The position numbers and the translations under genes were made by a program. Positions 14,309-23,719 of a DNA stretch of 58,422 nucleotides are shown piece by piece. The first letter of the stretch is position 1. The number at the start of each line of letters is the position of its first letter. Source of the DNA: Thermotogae bacterium (GTDB taxonomy: Bacteria; Thermotogota; Thermotogae; Petrotogales; Petrotogaceae); contig JACKPH010000008.1 in the NCBI GenBank assembly GCA_024233675.1, positions 1-58,422 of the forward strand, in the 5' to 3' direction. The notes beneath the pieces were generated by a model. The model saw only the letters and a list, made by a program, of their open reading frames with translations, made no database searches and was not told the origin of the DNA.

Positions 14309-17233
14309 CTACCTTCCCACTGTTCCGAGATTATTTACTATTCTTGAAATCATCTCATCAACAGCTGTAATTAATCTTGCAGATGCATTAAAAGCCTGCT
14401 GGTATTTTATCATATTTGACATTTCCTCATCGAGAGAAACTCCTTTAACTCTTTCTCTTTCGGAACTTATATTAGTCTGAAGAACTTCTGAATTAGACTG
14501 CATTTTTTTCGCCGTTTCACCTCTTATACCCATTTCAGCAACAAGAGAAGATAAAAATCCCGAAAAGCCGTCTTTTCCGTCGTTAAGTACGCCCATATCC
14601 TTAATCTTTGAAAGTTCATCCCATACAGAAACCGAAGATTCTCCCAAAGGCTCAAATCTGTCTGCATTCCAATCCTGATTATCATCATAAGCTTTACCGA
14701 GATCTATAGAAAGCAAAGAAGGATTCTCAAGGAGATTTGAAGAAATCTGAAAATTATCAATAACAGAATAATTTTTTTCAAGTTTTAATATGTCAGCTTT
14801 AGAATTAGCTTTTTCAAAAGCCGCATATTTAGTATCAGGATTTATATAATTAATATAGCTGTTACCGCTTGCGGAATCCTTAAGTCCCAAAAGTTCAAAA
14901 AATTTCTGAGGCCCGTTTATAGTAACATTTTTCATATTAAAATCTATAGAAGATCCTGCTTTAAGAACAAAACTTCCGTTAGGCGTAAGATAAGCGCTCA
15001 TACCTGTATTTAATGAATTTATTTTATTAACAAGATCCTGAAGTGTTTCTGTCGCCGGATCTATATTAACATTAACACCATTTATCTGAAAATTTATGCC
15101 CTGTTCCGAAAAATCTCTCTTATAATTGTAAAGATTAACAACCTCGGCACTTAGTCCGTTATTTACAAATAAATCCTCAGCTGCATAAGAATCATAATAT
15201 GTTTTTTCCGCTTCAAGACTCTGAGGTGTTACCCCGTCATCAAGAACAAGAGAAATACCTGCTATATCATTAAAATCATCCGGATTTTTAGGAATAACTT
15301 CAAGATAATTACCGTTTTTTATAACCCTGAAAAGATTATTACCCAATCCGTCATCCGTATCCTCGGAAAAAAAGGTGTTGAGAAGATCTTTACTGTTTAG
15401 TGTATGAACAGTACCGTCTTTTTCGGTGATATTAACCTTTATCTGTGCATTAGGAGCACCTGTCGGAATTTCAAATTTATAAGTATTAAGTGAATAAAGA
15501 TTAAAAATATTTTCAATTGTAGGTTCCGATGAATCAAGAGCCTTAAGACTTACCTTTGACGTTCCAAGATCATCCATAACACCGTCGGGATCAGATATAA
15601 CAACATTATCTATATTAAAATCCTCAACATTTTTGGTTGCTACTATATACATAGATTCATCTTTTACAAAAGCTCTTAATGTATCCTGTGTTGAATTAAT
15701 TTCATCAGCCATACTCTGAAGCTGATCTGTTTTAGTTGCTCCTGTTGTATCAGTAATATTTATATTGGTAATTGTTCCGTCGGAATTTTTAATATCAAAA
15801 GATCCTGTTGCAACATTATCTATTTTAAAAGCATTTACATTTTTAGTGTTAAATCCGAGTTTAGAAAATATATTATTATTAAAATCTATTAACAGTCTGT
15901 CATTTATCGGAGCTCCTCCGTAATTTGACATTTTAAGAAGATCTTTTGATGTGTTATATGAAAGATCAAGTCCGAGTCCGTTAAGAGAAGTGGAAAAACT
16001 GTCAAGGGCAACATCAGCATTTTCAGAATGAGAATTTACGCCTTTAACAGAAGTATCGAATAAAAAAAGTCCGTTAGCGTTAACAGGAAGTGTAATTCCC
16101 GAAAGACCAGTAGTTCTGAATTTTCTTGACGATGAAACAAAATTAACAGGTCCGCCGGAAAACTTTTTCCACGACTCTATTCTGTACAGCCTGTTATCTT
16201 CGGAATCAACTTTTGCACCTATTTCCCTGAAAAAATTTGCTCCCGTGATATTTCCCGTTGAATCCCAGCCTTCCTTGTAAACAAGATTAACCGTGTCTAT
16301 AAGTCCGAGTGCAAATTCATCTATTTTACCTTTATACATAGGAATAATCTCATCTCTGAGATCGAAAAGAGCTGCCATTTTTCCGTCATTAAAACTTACA
16401 GGTACATTGTTTGCAAAAATCTGTTTAAATCCGTTAGTTCCCGGTATATCATAAGTTTTAAGTTCAAGATATGTATTACCGTTTAAAAGTGTTCTGTCTC
16501 CTATTCTGAGTGATATTTCACCGGAAGGATAAGTATAAACCTGAAGATCCGCAAGAGAAGACATTTCATCAAGTATCCTGTCTCTCTCATCAAGAAGATC
16601 ATTAGGAGTTGCACCGTTTAACTGTATTGATTTTATTTTTGAATTCAGATCAGCAATTCTTTTAAAATAAACATTAAGCTGATCTACTCTTGTATCTATT
16701 TCGGAATTAATATCGCCCTGAAGTTCTTTAAGTCTGTAATTAAGATCATACATAACATTTCTCATTTCAGAAGCTCTTGCTACTATCTGTCCTTTGGCAG
16801 CATCATTTGTAGGGTCTGTTTTTAATTCCTCTATTGAACCCCAGAACTGATCAAACATGTATCTCAGACCTGTAGGATTTTTTTCATCACCCGGTTCTCC
16901 GAAAAGTTGTTCTATATAATGCATATTTCCTGTTATAGATGACCAGTATGAATTTTTACTCACAACGCCTCTGTACTGAACGTCAAGAAACTGATCCCTT
17001 ATTCTTGTAATATCCTTAACCTTAGACCCTGTACCGACCTGAAGCGGCATAGAAGGCTGAGTAAGTGTACTTGCCCCAATAGGAGGAGTTGCAACTATTA
17101 TAGGGCTCTGTCTTGAATATCCCGGAGTACTTGCATTAGCTATATTATGTCCTACAACCCCCATAGCAAGTTTATGGGTATAAACTCCTAACATTCCGGT
17201 ATTCAAAAGCCCGAAAAGACTTATATCTCCCAT
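14309..17233 (-). CDS. flgK: Flagellar hook-associated protein 1, unusually long
   Basis: A 974-residue FlgK counted from ATG at 17233, which has GGAGGGG 8 nt upstream; the longer frame opening at a TTG (17248) lies inside that ribosome binding site and the end of flgN. The N-terminal rod/hook helix (SLFGLLNTGMLGVYTHKLAMGVVGHNIANASTPGYSRQ) and C-terminal helix (EEMSNMIKYQQAFNASARLITAVDEMISRIV) are canonical. The protein is nearly twice the 547 residues of E. coli FlgK; the extra ~400 residues lie in the surface-exposed middle (about 330-830) and contain repeated beta-rich segments of the kind FxINxxxxxID. It is a structural part of the hook-filament junction; the insert probably forms outer domains. 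Confidence 0.93.
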   Translation of the reverse strand: MGDISLFGLLNTGMLGVYTHKLAMGVVGHNIANASTPGYSRQSPIIVATPPIGASTLTQPSMPLQVGTGSKVKDITRIRDQFLDVQYRGVVSKNSYWSSITGNMHYIEQLFGEPGDEKNPTGLRYMFDQFWGSIEELKTDPTNDAAKGQIVARASEMRNVMYDLNYRLKELQGDINSEIDTRVDQLNVYFKRIADLNSKIKSIQLNGATPNDLLDERDRILDEMSSLADLQVYTYPSGEISLRIGDRTLLNGNTYLELKTYDIPGTNGFKQIFANNVPVSFNDGKMAALFDLRDEIIPMYKGKIDEFALGLIDTVNLVYKEGWDSTGNITGANFFREIGAKVDSEDNRLYRIESWKKFSGGPVNFVSSSRKFRTTGLSGITLPVNANGLFLFDTSVKGVNSHSENADVALDSFSTSLNGLGLDLSYNTSKDLLKMSNYGGAPINDRLLIDFNNNIFSKLGFNTKNVNAFKIDNVATGSFDIKNSDGTITNINITDTTGATKTDQLQSMADEINSTQDTLRAFVKDESMYIVATKNVEDFNIDNVVISDPDGVMDDLGTSKVSLKALDSSEPTIENIFNLYSLNTYKFEIPTGAPNAQIKVNITEKDGTVHTLNSKDLLNTFFSEDTDDGLGNNLFRVIKNGNYLEVIPKNPDDFNDIAGISLVLDDGVTPQSLEAEKTYYDSYAAEDLFVNNGLSAEVVNLYNYKRDFSEQGINFQINGVNVNIDPATETLQDLVNKINSLNTGMSAYLTPNGSFVLKAGSSIDFNMKNVTINGPQKFFELLGLKDSASGNSYINYINPDTKYAAFEKANSKADILKLEKNYSVIDNFQISSNLLENPSLLSIDLGKAYDDNQDWNADRFEPLGESSVSVWDELSKIKDMGVLNDGKDGFSGFLSSLVAEMGIRGETAKKMQSNSEVLQTNISSERERVKGVSLDEEMSNMIKYQQAFNASARLITAVDEMISRIVNNLGTVGR

Positions 17234-17235
17234 AA

Positions 17236-17712
17236 TTATCCCCTCCAACCGTTACTGTCGTTAAAAGTACTGTTATAACCTTTTCTCGAATATGTGGTTT
17301 TTCCTGTTTTATCAATATTAACGATTTTAAAAAGAAAATTATTATAATTTTCCTGAAACCCTATAACTTCTCTTACTGTATCTATAAGTATAGCAAGATC
17401 ATTTATTTTCTGAATCATTCCGGCAAGTTCAATTGCTGTATCACTATCATTTTTCGCGAGAAATTCTATAAAATCCTTAATAGAATTATTAACGGAATTT
17501 TCCTCACATAATTTTTCGGTAACTTCATTTCTTTCGGAATCAAGTTTTTCGATTTCTTCGGATTTTTTTTCAATTTTATAAATAATTTCATCAATAATTT
17601 CAGGCTTATCACTTCTTATAACAGAATCTCTCATTTCCTCAAATAAATTAAAAAAATCCGTAAGGATACCTGCTTCCTTGCGGATAATTTCCCTTAATAT
17701 ATTTAAAGCCAT
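17236..17712 (-). CDS. flgN: FlgN-family flagellar export chaperone
   Basis: A 158-residue, highly charged, helical protein between flgM and flgK, the usual place of FlgN, the chaperone that delivers FlgK and FlgL to the export apparatus. The pattern of long amphipathic helices (FFNLFEEMRDSVIRSDKPEIIDEIIYKIEKKSEEIEKLDSERNEV) and length fit the family. Sequence identity in this family is low, so the call rests on position and coiled-coil character. The stop lies 2 nt before the flgK ATG. Confidence 0.75.
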   Translation of the reverse strand: MALNILREIIRKEAGILTDFFNLFEEMRDSVIRSDKPEIIDEIIYKIEKKSEEIEKLDSERNEVTEKLCEENSVNNSIKDFIEFLAKNDSDTAIELAGMIQKINDLAILIDTVREVIGFQENYNNFLFKIVNIDKTGKTTYSRKGYNSTFNDSNGWRG

Positions 17713-17713
17713 A

Positions 17714-17980
17714 TTAATTATCTCCTAACATCTTTTCTGCAATGTTTTTAACATCGTACTGATAAATCCCTTTATCAATAGCGTCTTTCAGTTCCGAAAC
17801 CGTTTTTGAACGCACTTCCGGTATTTTAGAAGCCAAATCTATATACTTCTTTGACTCACCGGAAATAAAATTATTTTTCTTTATCTCCTGTTTATTATCC
17901 TTTTCTTTTGTTTTAATGACATCTTCACGGATTTTCTGAATATTATATCCTGAATAACTGTCTATCTTTCTTATATCCAT
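17714..17980 (-). CDS. flgM: Anti-sigma-28 factor FlgM
   Basis: An 88-residue protein with the FlgM layout: a disordered, Lys/Glu-rich N-terminal half and a C-terminal helical part (LASKIPEVRSKTVSELKDAIDKGIYQYDVKNIAEKML) that matches the family's sigma-binding region. FlgM holds FliA until the hook is finished. It is the first gene of the operon, under a sigma-28-type promoter (18018-18044), which gives the classical autoregulatory loop. flgN starts 1 nt after its stop. Confidence 0.88.
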   Translation of the reverse strand: MDIRKIDSYSGYNIQKIREDVIKTKEKDNKQEIKKNNFISGESKKYIDLASKIPEVRSKTVSELKDAIDKGIYQYDVKNIAEKMLGDN

Positions 17981-18017
17981 GGCATACCTCCAGAGAAATA
18001 TTATTATTCTGTAATTA

Positions 18018-18044
18018 TTATCGACCTAAAGACGTCAAAGTTTA
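18018..18044 (-). promoter_or_regulatory. Sigma-28 (FliA) promoter of flgMNKL
   Basis: Minus-strand TAAA (18044-18041), 15-nt spacer, GTCGATAA (18025-18018), one mismatch to TAAA-N15-GCCGATAA. Same -10 box as the pseB promoter. It lies 38 nt before the flgM start. Confidence 0.78.
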
Positions 18045-18054
18045 GAATAAAAAT

Positions 18055-18080
18055 AAAGCAATCTTAAAAAAGATTGCTTT
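18055..18080 (-). terminator. Terminator after the secreted unknown gene
   Basis: AAAGCAATCTT / AAGATTGCTTT stem (11 bp) with a 4-nt A loop, downstream of the stop at 18091 and upstream of the flgM promoter; isolates the flagellar operon from read-through. Confidence 0.75.
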
Positions 18081-18090
18081 ATTGTATTTT

Positions 18091-19401
18091 TTAATGAATT
18101 ATAAATTCTGTTTCTATTCTTCCTTCTCCAAGATAATTAACGTTTAAAAGCATTCCGTAATTATCATCTGTAAAACTTTCCGCTATATAATCAATATTTT
18201 TGAATATTTCCGAAAAGTTTATAAATAAAGTACTCATGTCAGCAGTACCTATTTTCCCGCTTAAATATTTAAATACCTTGTTATCCGATACTTTTTCCTT
18301 TTCGGAAAGAGCTTTATTATAAGCTTCTTTATCCATAGAAGAAATAAAAATATTATTACCATCCTTCCACAAATAAAAATCTTTTGAAATATTCTGCGAA
18401 TCATTCTCTCCATCTGTTTTAACATTAAATTTTATATAATTATCTCCGAGATTAACATACTCGGCATCATTTTCCTCAAGTATAGGTAAAACATCTGAAA
18501 CTGTTGATTCTGTATTTATTTTAATATAAGAAGGTATTTTTAAATACATTGAAAAGAAATAAAAATCAGCATCAGTTTCATATTCCTCAGATTCTATACC
18601 GACATTTATTTCAGCATTTGATGAAGATTTAAGTAAACTTTCAGCGAGATTATAATCGGCAAATATTTTTATATATTCACTGAATCTGCTCAAATCTTTA
18701 GGTAAAAAAGAGGTATTCCCGTAAATTGCTCCGAGAAACTGTGAGTCAGATTTATCAGCCTTTTTTGAAAGGGCAACTTCATCCTCATTAACACTTCCTG
18801 TCGATTTACCGACAAGTTCATTATCCTTAACATAAAAATATCCTGTATTTTTTATATCACTTGAATTTATCTCATAATAAATTCCGTTTTCAAAAGGTTT
18901 ATTTTCAATTTTTACACCAAGTTTTGAAGCTTTGTAGAATACATCATCCTGAACAAGAATAAGATAATCACCTTTAAAAATAGGAGTAAACGTAATCTGT
19001 AATTCTCTTAATGTTTCAAGAACTAAAATATTAAGGTCATCATAAAAAGTTTTTACATCTTTCATAGGTCCGAAAACAATTCCTGTAGAATAAACATTAT
19101 CAGAAGGTTCCTGAATAAAAAAACCTATATCTGTTTCAAAAGAACTCCAAAAAATTTCCGGATCTATATCAAATCCGCTTGTAAGCAATTCCGAATACAT
19201 CATTGCATAACCTTCAAGCCCGACTCCGGAAACAAGCAGAAGATCAAAAGAAGGTACTGTTTTAAGTTCAGCATAGCTCTCCGCAAGATTATTAACATAA
19301 ACCAAAGCTTTGTTATTTGCAGGTATATAATCCAAAACTCCCGAAAATGCGCTTAAAACAAAAACTGTAACTAACGCGGTAATCAGAAAAATTTTTTTCA
19401 T
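18091..19401 (-). CDS. Exported protein of unknown function
   Basis: A 436-residue protein with a cleavable signal peptide (MKKIFLITALVTVFVLSAFSG). The mature part begins VLDYIPANNKALVYVNNLAE, reminiscent of DUF3352-type proteins that open with a 'P-x-x-AL-x-YV' strand, then alternates beta strands and helices with two possible repeats of a DxxFY / WKDGNNIFISSMDKEAYNKAL type. No catalytic motif seen. AGGAGGAAT lies 7 nt before the ATG. It is a single-gene unit upstream of flgM and divergent from yajC. The family link is weak. Confidence 0.55.
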   Translation of the reverse strand: MKKIFLITALVTVFVLSAFSGVLDYIPANNKALVYVNNLAESYAELKTVPSFDLLLVSGVGLEGYAMMYSELLTSGFDIDPEIFWSSFETDIGFFIQEPSDNVYSTGIVFGPMKDVKTFYDDLNILVLETLRELQITFTPIFKGDYLILVQDDVFYKASKLGVKIENKPFENGIYYEINSSDIKNTGYFYVKDNELVGKSTGSVNEDEVALSKKADKSDSQFLGAIYGNTSFLPKDLSRFSEYIKIFADYNLAESLLKSSSNAEINVGIESEEYETDADFYFFSMYLKIPSYIKINTESTVSDVLPILEENDAEYVNLGDNYIKFNVKTDGENDSQNISKDFYLWKDGNNIFISSMDKEAYNKALSEKEKVSDNKVFKYLSGKIGTADMSTLFINFSEIFKNIDYIAESFTDDNYGMLLNVNYLGEGRIETEFIIH

Positions 19402-19688
19402 TGATTAATTCCTCCTCATAAGATATTAGTATTAAAAAATTCATAGCAGTAACACAATTAATTTTATCCTCTAATACTACATTATATTATTTAACACATC
19501 TTTTCACGATGATAAAATGTACATTTATAAATGCAAATTGTCATGACTTTCATTCAAAACAATTATATCAGATTTAAACATTAAATCTCGCATCAAATGA
19601 GATGAAATTAATTTTTTTTTGTGTTATAATATCTAAGGTATTTATTTAAAAAAATGTAAATAAAATAAATTTTTTTGGAGGTGGCAGT

Positions 19689-20108
19689 ATGTTACATAAT
19701 TTCCTGAATTTTTTGAGTTTTGATGCGCCAAATACAGGCGGAGCGGCAGCACCTGCTGTAGATGGCTCACAGGCAGCGCCAACAGCTGGTTTTGGTTCTT
19801 TTTGGTTCATTATCATTTTCTTTATTCTTATGTGGGTTCTCCTTATATTACCACAGAGAAGACAGGATAAGAAACACAAACAGATGCTTTCAGACTTACA
19901 GAAAGGCGATAAAATAGTTACAAGTGCCGGTATAATAGGTAAAATTGTATCTATAAGCCCTGACAAAATAAGAATCAGAACTGCAGACAAAACAGAACTT
20001 GACATTACAAGATCAGCAATAGGTGCTGTAATGGGTAAATCCGGCAATTCTGAAACAGAAGAAAGTAAAGAAGATACTAAAGAAGATACTAAAACTGAAG
20101 AAAAATAA
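19689..20108 (+). CDS. yajC: Preprotein translocase subunit YajC
   Basis: A 139-residue inner-membrane protein of the SecDF-YajC complex. One membrane helix (about residues 37-55, FWFIIIFFILMWVLLILP) follows a Gly/Ala/Pro-rich N terminus; the cytosolic part has the hallmark QRRQDKKHKQMLSDLQKGDKIVTSAGIIGKIVSIS. The acidic tail contains a repeated KEDT. GGAGG lies 9 nt before the ATG. It heads the yajC-secD-secF operon. Confidence 0.93.
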   Translation: MLHNFLNFLSFDAPNTGGAAAPAVDGSQAAPTAGFGSFWFIIIFFILMWVLLILPQRRQDKKHKQMLSDLQKGDKIVTSAGIIGKIVSISPDKIRIRTADKTELDITRSAIGAVMGKSGNSETEESKEDTKEDTKTEEK

Positions 20109-20135
20109 TATTATCATTGCAAGGGGGTTTATTCG

Positions 20136-21551
20136 GTGAGAGCACGACAGATAAGATTAATACTGACTATAGCAGTTATTGTTGTTGCACTTTTGGGGCT
20201 TGTTATTCCTAAAGCATCCGGCAACAATTTTACAGGAATATCAAAAATACTTTCGAATGTAAAACTCGGACTAGATATAAAAGGCGGAAGCCTTCTTGAA
20301 TATAATTTAAAACTCGACGAAGAAACAAAAGCACAGGATATAATTGACAATGTTGTTTATGTTTTAAGAAAAAGACTTGATGCTGCAGGATATACCGAAG
20401 CAAGCGTATCAAAAATTATTTCCGGTAACAAAATAAGAGTAAGAGTAGAAATCCCGGGAATAAGCGATACAAAAAAAGCCGAAGAACTTGTAGGATCAAG
20501 AGGTAAACTATACTTCGGACAGGTAATGGAAACAAAAACAAGCGATGTAAAACCTACTATATCAAGAAATAAAATAGTTGAAGTGAACGGAACAAGTATA
20601 GAATTATACGATTATGTACAGTCTTTAAATGATCCTTTAACATGGTACAGAGTAAAAACAGTATTTGAAATAGGAGAAAATCCTTTCCAGATAACAGGAT
20701 CAGATGTTATTGATGCCAAAGCAAGTGTTAACAGTCAGAAAGGCGGATTTTTAGTTTCTCTTAAATTTAACTCTGACGGAGCAAAAGAATTCGCACTTGC
20801 AACAGGAAATCTTATAAACGAAAGACTTGCTATAGTTCTTGACGATAAAGTAATTATAGCACCTACAGTAAACTCAAGAATCAGTGACGGTAACGCTGTT
20901 ATAGAAAATATAACAAGTGTAACGGAAGCTCAGAATGTAGCAGCTCTTATAAAAGGCGGTAACCTTCCTGTTGATCTTGTAAAATTCCAGGAAAGAACTC
21001 TCGGACCTACACTTGGTGCCGATATAGTTTCAACAATAGTTAAAGCCGGTATTATAGGTCTTGCAATAGTTATGGTATATATGATTTTCATATACGGCTG
21101 GATGGGAGTAGTTGCAGATATAGCACTTCTTTACAACACTTTCATGTTACTCGGTATAATGGGATGGACAGGAGCTATTCTTACACTTCCCGGTATAGCA
21201 GGTATCATACTTACATTCGGTACAACAGTTGACGGAAATATAATAATTTACGAAAGAATAAAAGAAGAACTCAGAAGCGGAAAACCTTCTCTTACTTCTG
21301 TAAAATTCGGTTTTGAAAAAGCTTTCTGGACACTTTTTGATGCTAACCTTACAACAGTTCTTGCAGGTATAGTTTTATACTACTTCTCAACAGGTGTTGT
21401 AAGAGGATTTGCAGTAACTCTTGTAATAGGTGTACTCGGTTCTATGTTTACAAACCTTGTGGTATCAAGAATAATAATGGAATCTTCAGCTCATCTTATA
21501 AATACCAAAAAATACTATGACAAGTCAGCTCAGCCAAAGGAGGTAAAATGA
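20136..21551 (+). CDS. secD: Protein translocase subunit SecD
   Basis: A 471-residue membrane protein that uses the proton or sodium gradient to help release exported proteins. Seen: N-terminal helix, LGLDIKGGSLLEYNL (family D1 motif), the large periplasmic P1 domain, then the RND-type membrane part with the D4-D6 motifs (TLGADIV, TLPGIAGIILTFGTTVDGNIIIYERIKEE, AFWTLFDANLTT). The start is GTG at 20136, with AAGGGGG 8 nt upstream. secF begins one base after the stop. Confidence 0.95.
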   Translation: MRARQIRLILTIAVIVVALLGLVIPKASGNNFTGISKILSNVKLGLDIKGGSLLEYNLKLDEETKAQDIIDNVVYVLRKRLDAAGYTEASVSKIISGNKIRVRVEIPGISDTKKAEELVGSRGKLYFGQVMETKTSDVKPTISRNKIVEVNGTSIELYDYVQSLNDPLTWYRVKTVFEIGENPFQITGSDVIDAKASVNSQKGGFLVSLKFNSDGAKEFALATGNLINERLAIVLDDKVIIAPTVNSRISDGNAVIENITSVTEAQNVAALIKGGNLPVDLVKFQERTLGPTLGADIVSTIVKAGIIGLAIVMVYMIFIYGWMGVVADIALLYNTFMLLGIMGWTGAILTLPGIAGIILTFGTTVDGNIIIYERIKEELRSGKPSLTSVKFGFEKAFWTLFDANLTTVLAGIVLYYFSTGVVRGFAVTLVIGVLGSMFTNLVVSRIIMESSAHLINTKKYYDKSAQPKEVK

Positions 21552-21552
21552 T

Positions 21553-22458
21553 ATGTTGGATTTCGTAGGAAAAAGAAAATATTTTATAACATTATCAGCA
21601 GTTTTAATTATCATTTCCCTCATTTTGGTTTTCACAAAAAATTTCGAATACGGTATTGATTTTTCAGGCGGAACAGAAATAACAATGTCAATGACTGAAA
21701 AAGTTTCCATAGATGACTTAAGAAACGAATTAAAAGCTTTTGACGAAACTTATGCAACAGCTAAAATAGTTGAATTAAAACCTATGACAGGAATGGAAGA
21801 TAAAGCTCTTTATGCAGTAACAATAAACAAATCCTTTGTAGAAGGCGAATCAGAACTTCAGCAGAGTTTTAAAGATAACTTTGCCGCAGCTTTCAAAGCA
21901 CATAATGCGGAAATAATTCAGTTTAATCAGATATCCGGTGCAGCAGCCGAAGAAATAAAAGAATATGCATGGTATGCTGTGTTGATTTCTCTTGTACTTT
22001 TACTTGCTTACATTTCTCTGAGATTTAAATTCTCATTCGGTGTGGGAGCACTTATAGCTCTTGCTCACGATATAATAATAACAATGGGATTTTATTCCCT
22101 TTTCGGAATAGAAATAAATGTAACTGCTATTGCGGCACTTCTTACTCTTGCCGGTTACTCTCTGAACGATACAATAGTTGTTTATGACAGAATAAGAGAT
22201 AACCTCAAAAAAATGAGAGGTCTTTCGGTTGCCGAAATAGTTAATAAAAGTATAAACGAAGTAATATTCAGATCTATAAATACTTCTATAACAACATTCG
22301 TTGTGGCACTTTTAATGATGATAATGGGCGGAAAAGAAATAATGTCATTCTCTTTCGGACTTTCAATAGGTATAATAGTAGGTACATATTCATCACTTTA
22401 TATAGCAAGTCCTATTGTTATAAAATGGCTTGAAGGAAAAAGAGCGAAAGCAAAATAA
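21553..22458 (+). CDS. secF: Protein translocase subunit SecF
   Basis: A 301-residue partner of SecD. Seen: YGIDFSGGTEI near the N terminus, GAAAEEIKEYAWYAV before the second membrane helix, LAGYSLNDTIVVYDRIRDNLKK with the conserved Asp, and a C-terminal SIGIIVGTYSSLYIASPIV helix. AAGGAGG in the end of secD serves as ribosome binding site. A perfect terminator follows, so yajC-secD-secF is a complete unit. Confidence 0.95.
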   Translation: MLDFVGKRKYFITLSAVLIIISLILVFTKNFEYGIDFSGGTEITMSMTEKVSIDDLRNELKAFDETYATAKIVELKPMTGMEDKALYAVTINKSFVEGESELQQSFKDNFAAAFKAHNAEIIQFNQISGAAAEEIKEYAWYAVLISLVLLLAYISLRFKFSFGVGALIALAHDIIITMGFYSLFGIEINVTAIAALLTLAGYSLNDTIVVYDRIRDNLKKMRGLSVAEIVNKSINEVIFRSINTSITTFVVALLMMIMGGKEIMSFSFGLSIGIIVGTYSSLYIASPIVIKWLEGKRAKAK

Positions 22459-22467
22459 TTTTCCCGA

Positions 22468-22499
22468 TAAAAAAAGAATGCCTTAAGGCATTCTTTTTT
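22468..22499 (+). terminator. Terminator of yajC-secD-secF
   Basis: AAAAAAGAATGCC / GGCATTCTTTTTT stem with TTAA loop and T run, 10 nt after the secF stop. Confidence 0.88.
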
Positions 22500-22551
22500 T
22501 ATTAATCACTTTAAAATATGGTATGATAGATGTATCAAGGTGGTGAAAAAT

Positions 22552-23142
22552 TTGGAAGGACATTTCAATGTTAATCTCAAAGAACTTATAGAAGGCAGAA
22601 GATTAAGTACAAAATACATATCCGATAAATTAAAAATACCTGAATATGCCCTTATAAAAATACTCGAAGAAGACTATTCGGGTCAGTCTTTTGTATCTCT
22701 TAAAGACATAGCTCAGAGGTTTTCAGTAATTTTCGGAGAAAAAATAATTTTTATAACCGAAAAAGATGACAACGAAGAATTCGAAAATATACTAAACAAA
22801 ACTAACTATTTAAAAACAAAAAAAGAAAAGGGGTTTATAGTTCTTTTTCTTATATTTATAATAATAAACCTCGTTTATATGGTTTTTATAAGTCAGAATA
22901 TAATTAATTACAGAGAAATAATATCAAAAAACAGTTTAAATCTTACGGTATACAACAATGGCGGTAACAGTATTTTTATAGACGACCTTGAACTTCTTCC
23001 GGGGCAGAAAGAAAAAATAACAATAACTCCTGATATATCTGTAAACGTAAAAAATACCGACAGCACAGTTGAAATAACTTCTCTGACAGAAAAATACAAC
23101 ATAGAACTAAACAATTTCACAATAAAAATAAAAAACAAATAA
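22552..23142 (+). CDS. RodZ-like membrane protein with N-terminal HTH domain
   Basis: A 196-residue protein from TTG at 22552. The longer frame from GTG at 22540 lacks a ribosome binding site, and its first two codons form the AAGGTGGTG that precedes the TTG by 7-8 nt. Residues about 8-65 are a helix-turn-helix of the Xre/RodZ type (LSTKYISDKLKIPEYALIKILEED), then a basic stretch, one membrane helix (about 95-115, IVLFLIFIIINLVYMVFI) and a ~75-residue outer beta domain (LNLTVYNNGGNSIFIDDLELLPG). This order matches RodZ, which links MreB to the membrane; the outer domain is short. It heads a three-gene unit with DUF4416 and an AI-2E-type permease. Confidence 0.65.
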   Translation: MEGHFNVNLKELIEGRRLSTKYISDKLKIPEYALIKILEEDYSGQSFVSLKDIAQRFSVIFGEKIIFITEKDDNEEFENILNKTNYLKTKKEKGFIVLFLIFIIINLVYMVFISQNIINYREIISKNSLNLTVYNNGGNSIFIDDLELLPGQKEKITITPDISVNVKNTDSTVEITSLTEKYNIELNNFTIKIKNK

Positions 23143-23158
23143 TTTTAGAAGGTGCTTT

Positions 23159-23707
23159 ATGGGTAATACAAAAAAATCTCAGTATGTAAATTATGCAATA
23201 CATCTGTTCACAGCAGGAAACAGTGACTTCTGGCTTTATGACAGCGGACTTTACGAAGAACTTGAAAATCATTTCGGAAAAATTGACTATATATCAGATC
23301 ATCTGGATTTTCAGAAATTCACCGATTACTATAATGAAGAAATGGGTGAAAATAACATAATAGACGGAAGAATGATAAGTTTCAAAACACTCGGTTCAAT
23401 GGATTTTCTTCCTTTTGCAAAAATAATAACAAATGATATAGAAAGTAAATATGTTTTTGACGGCAAAAGAAAAATAAATCTCGATATAGGATATGTTCAT
23501 CATACACAGTTTGTACTTGCAACAACAAAATTTTCAGCTCACAGACTTCCTCTCGGAAACGGAATATACGGTGAGGTAACTATGATGTACGTTTCGGGGG
23601 AATGGTCAGGAAACAAATACTCCTATGCAAACTTTAAAGACCAAAGCTACAAAGATGAATTATCAAAAATACGTACACTTTTTCTGGAAAAAAGAAAACT
23701 AAAATAA
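23159..23707 (+). CDS. DUF4416 family protein
   Basis: A 182-residue cytosolic protein. The family pattern is clear: a start resembling 'LF-x-A/G-x(6)-L-x(4)-LEE-FG-ID', LDFQKFTDYYNEEMG, the DGRMISFKTLGS segment, TNDIESKYVFDGKRKINLDIGYV, VLATTKFSAHRLPLGNGIYGEVTM and a C-terminal DELSKIRTLFLEKR. The function of DUF4416 is unknown; it is common in Thermotogota, Aquificota and delta-proteobacteria. AGAAGG before the ATG. It lies between the RodZ-like and permease genes. Confidence 0.85.
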   Translation: MGNTKKSQYVNYAIHLFTAGNSDFWLYDSGLYEELENHFGKIDYISDHLDFQKFTDYYNEEMGENNIIDGRMISFKTLGSMDFLPFAKIITNDIESKYVFDGKRKINLDIGYVHHTQFVLATTKFSAHRLPLGNGIYGEVTMMYVSGEWSGNKYSYANFKDQSYKDELSKIRTLFLEKRKLK

Positions 23708-23719
23708 AGGAGTGATCTA

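Noticed and set aside
19646..20047. 133-residue ORF opposite yajC
   Set aside because: Antisense shadow of yajC; composition follows the reverse of the coding strand and there is no ribosome binding site.
22461..22470. Sigma-28-like CCCGATAA after secF
   Set aside because: No TAAA at the correct 15-nt distance, and the site runs into the secF terminator stem.
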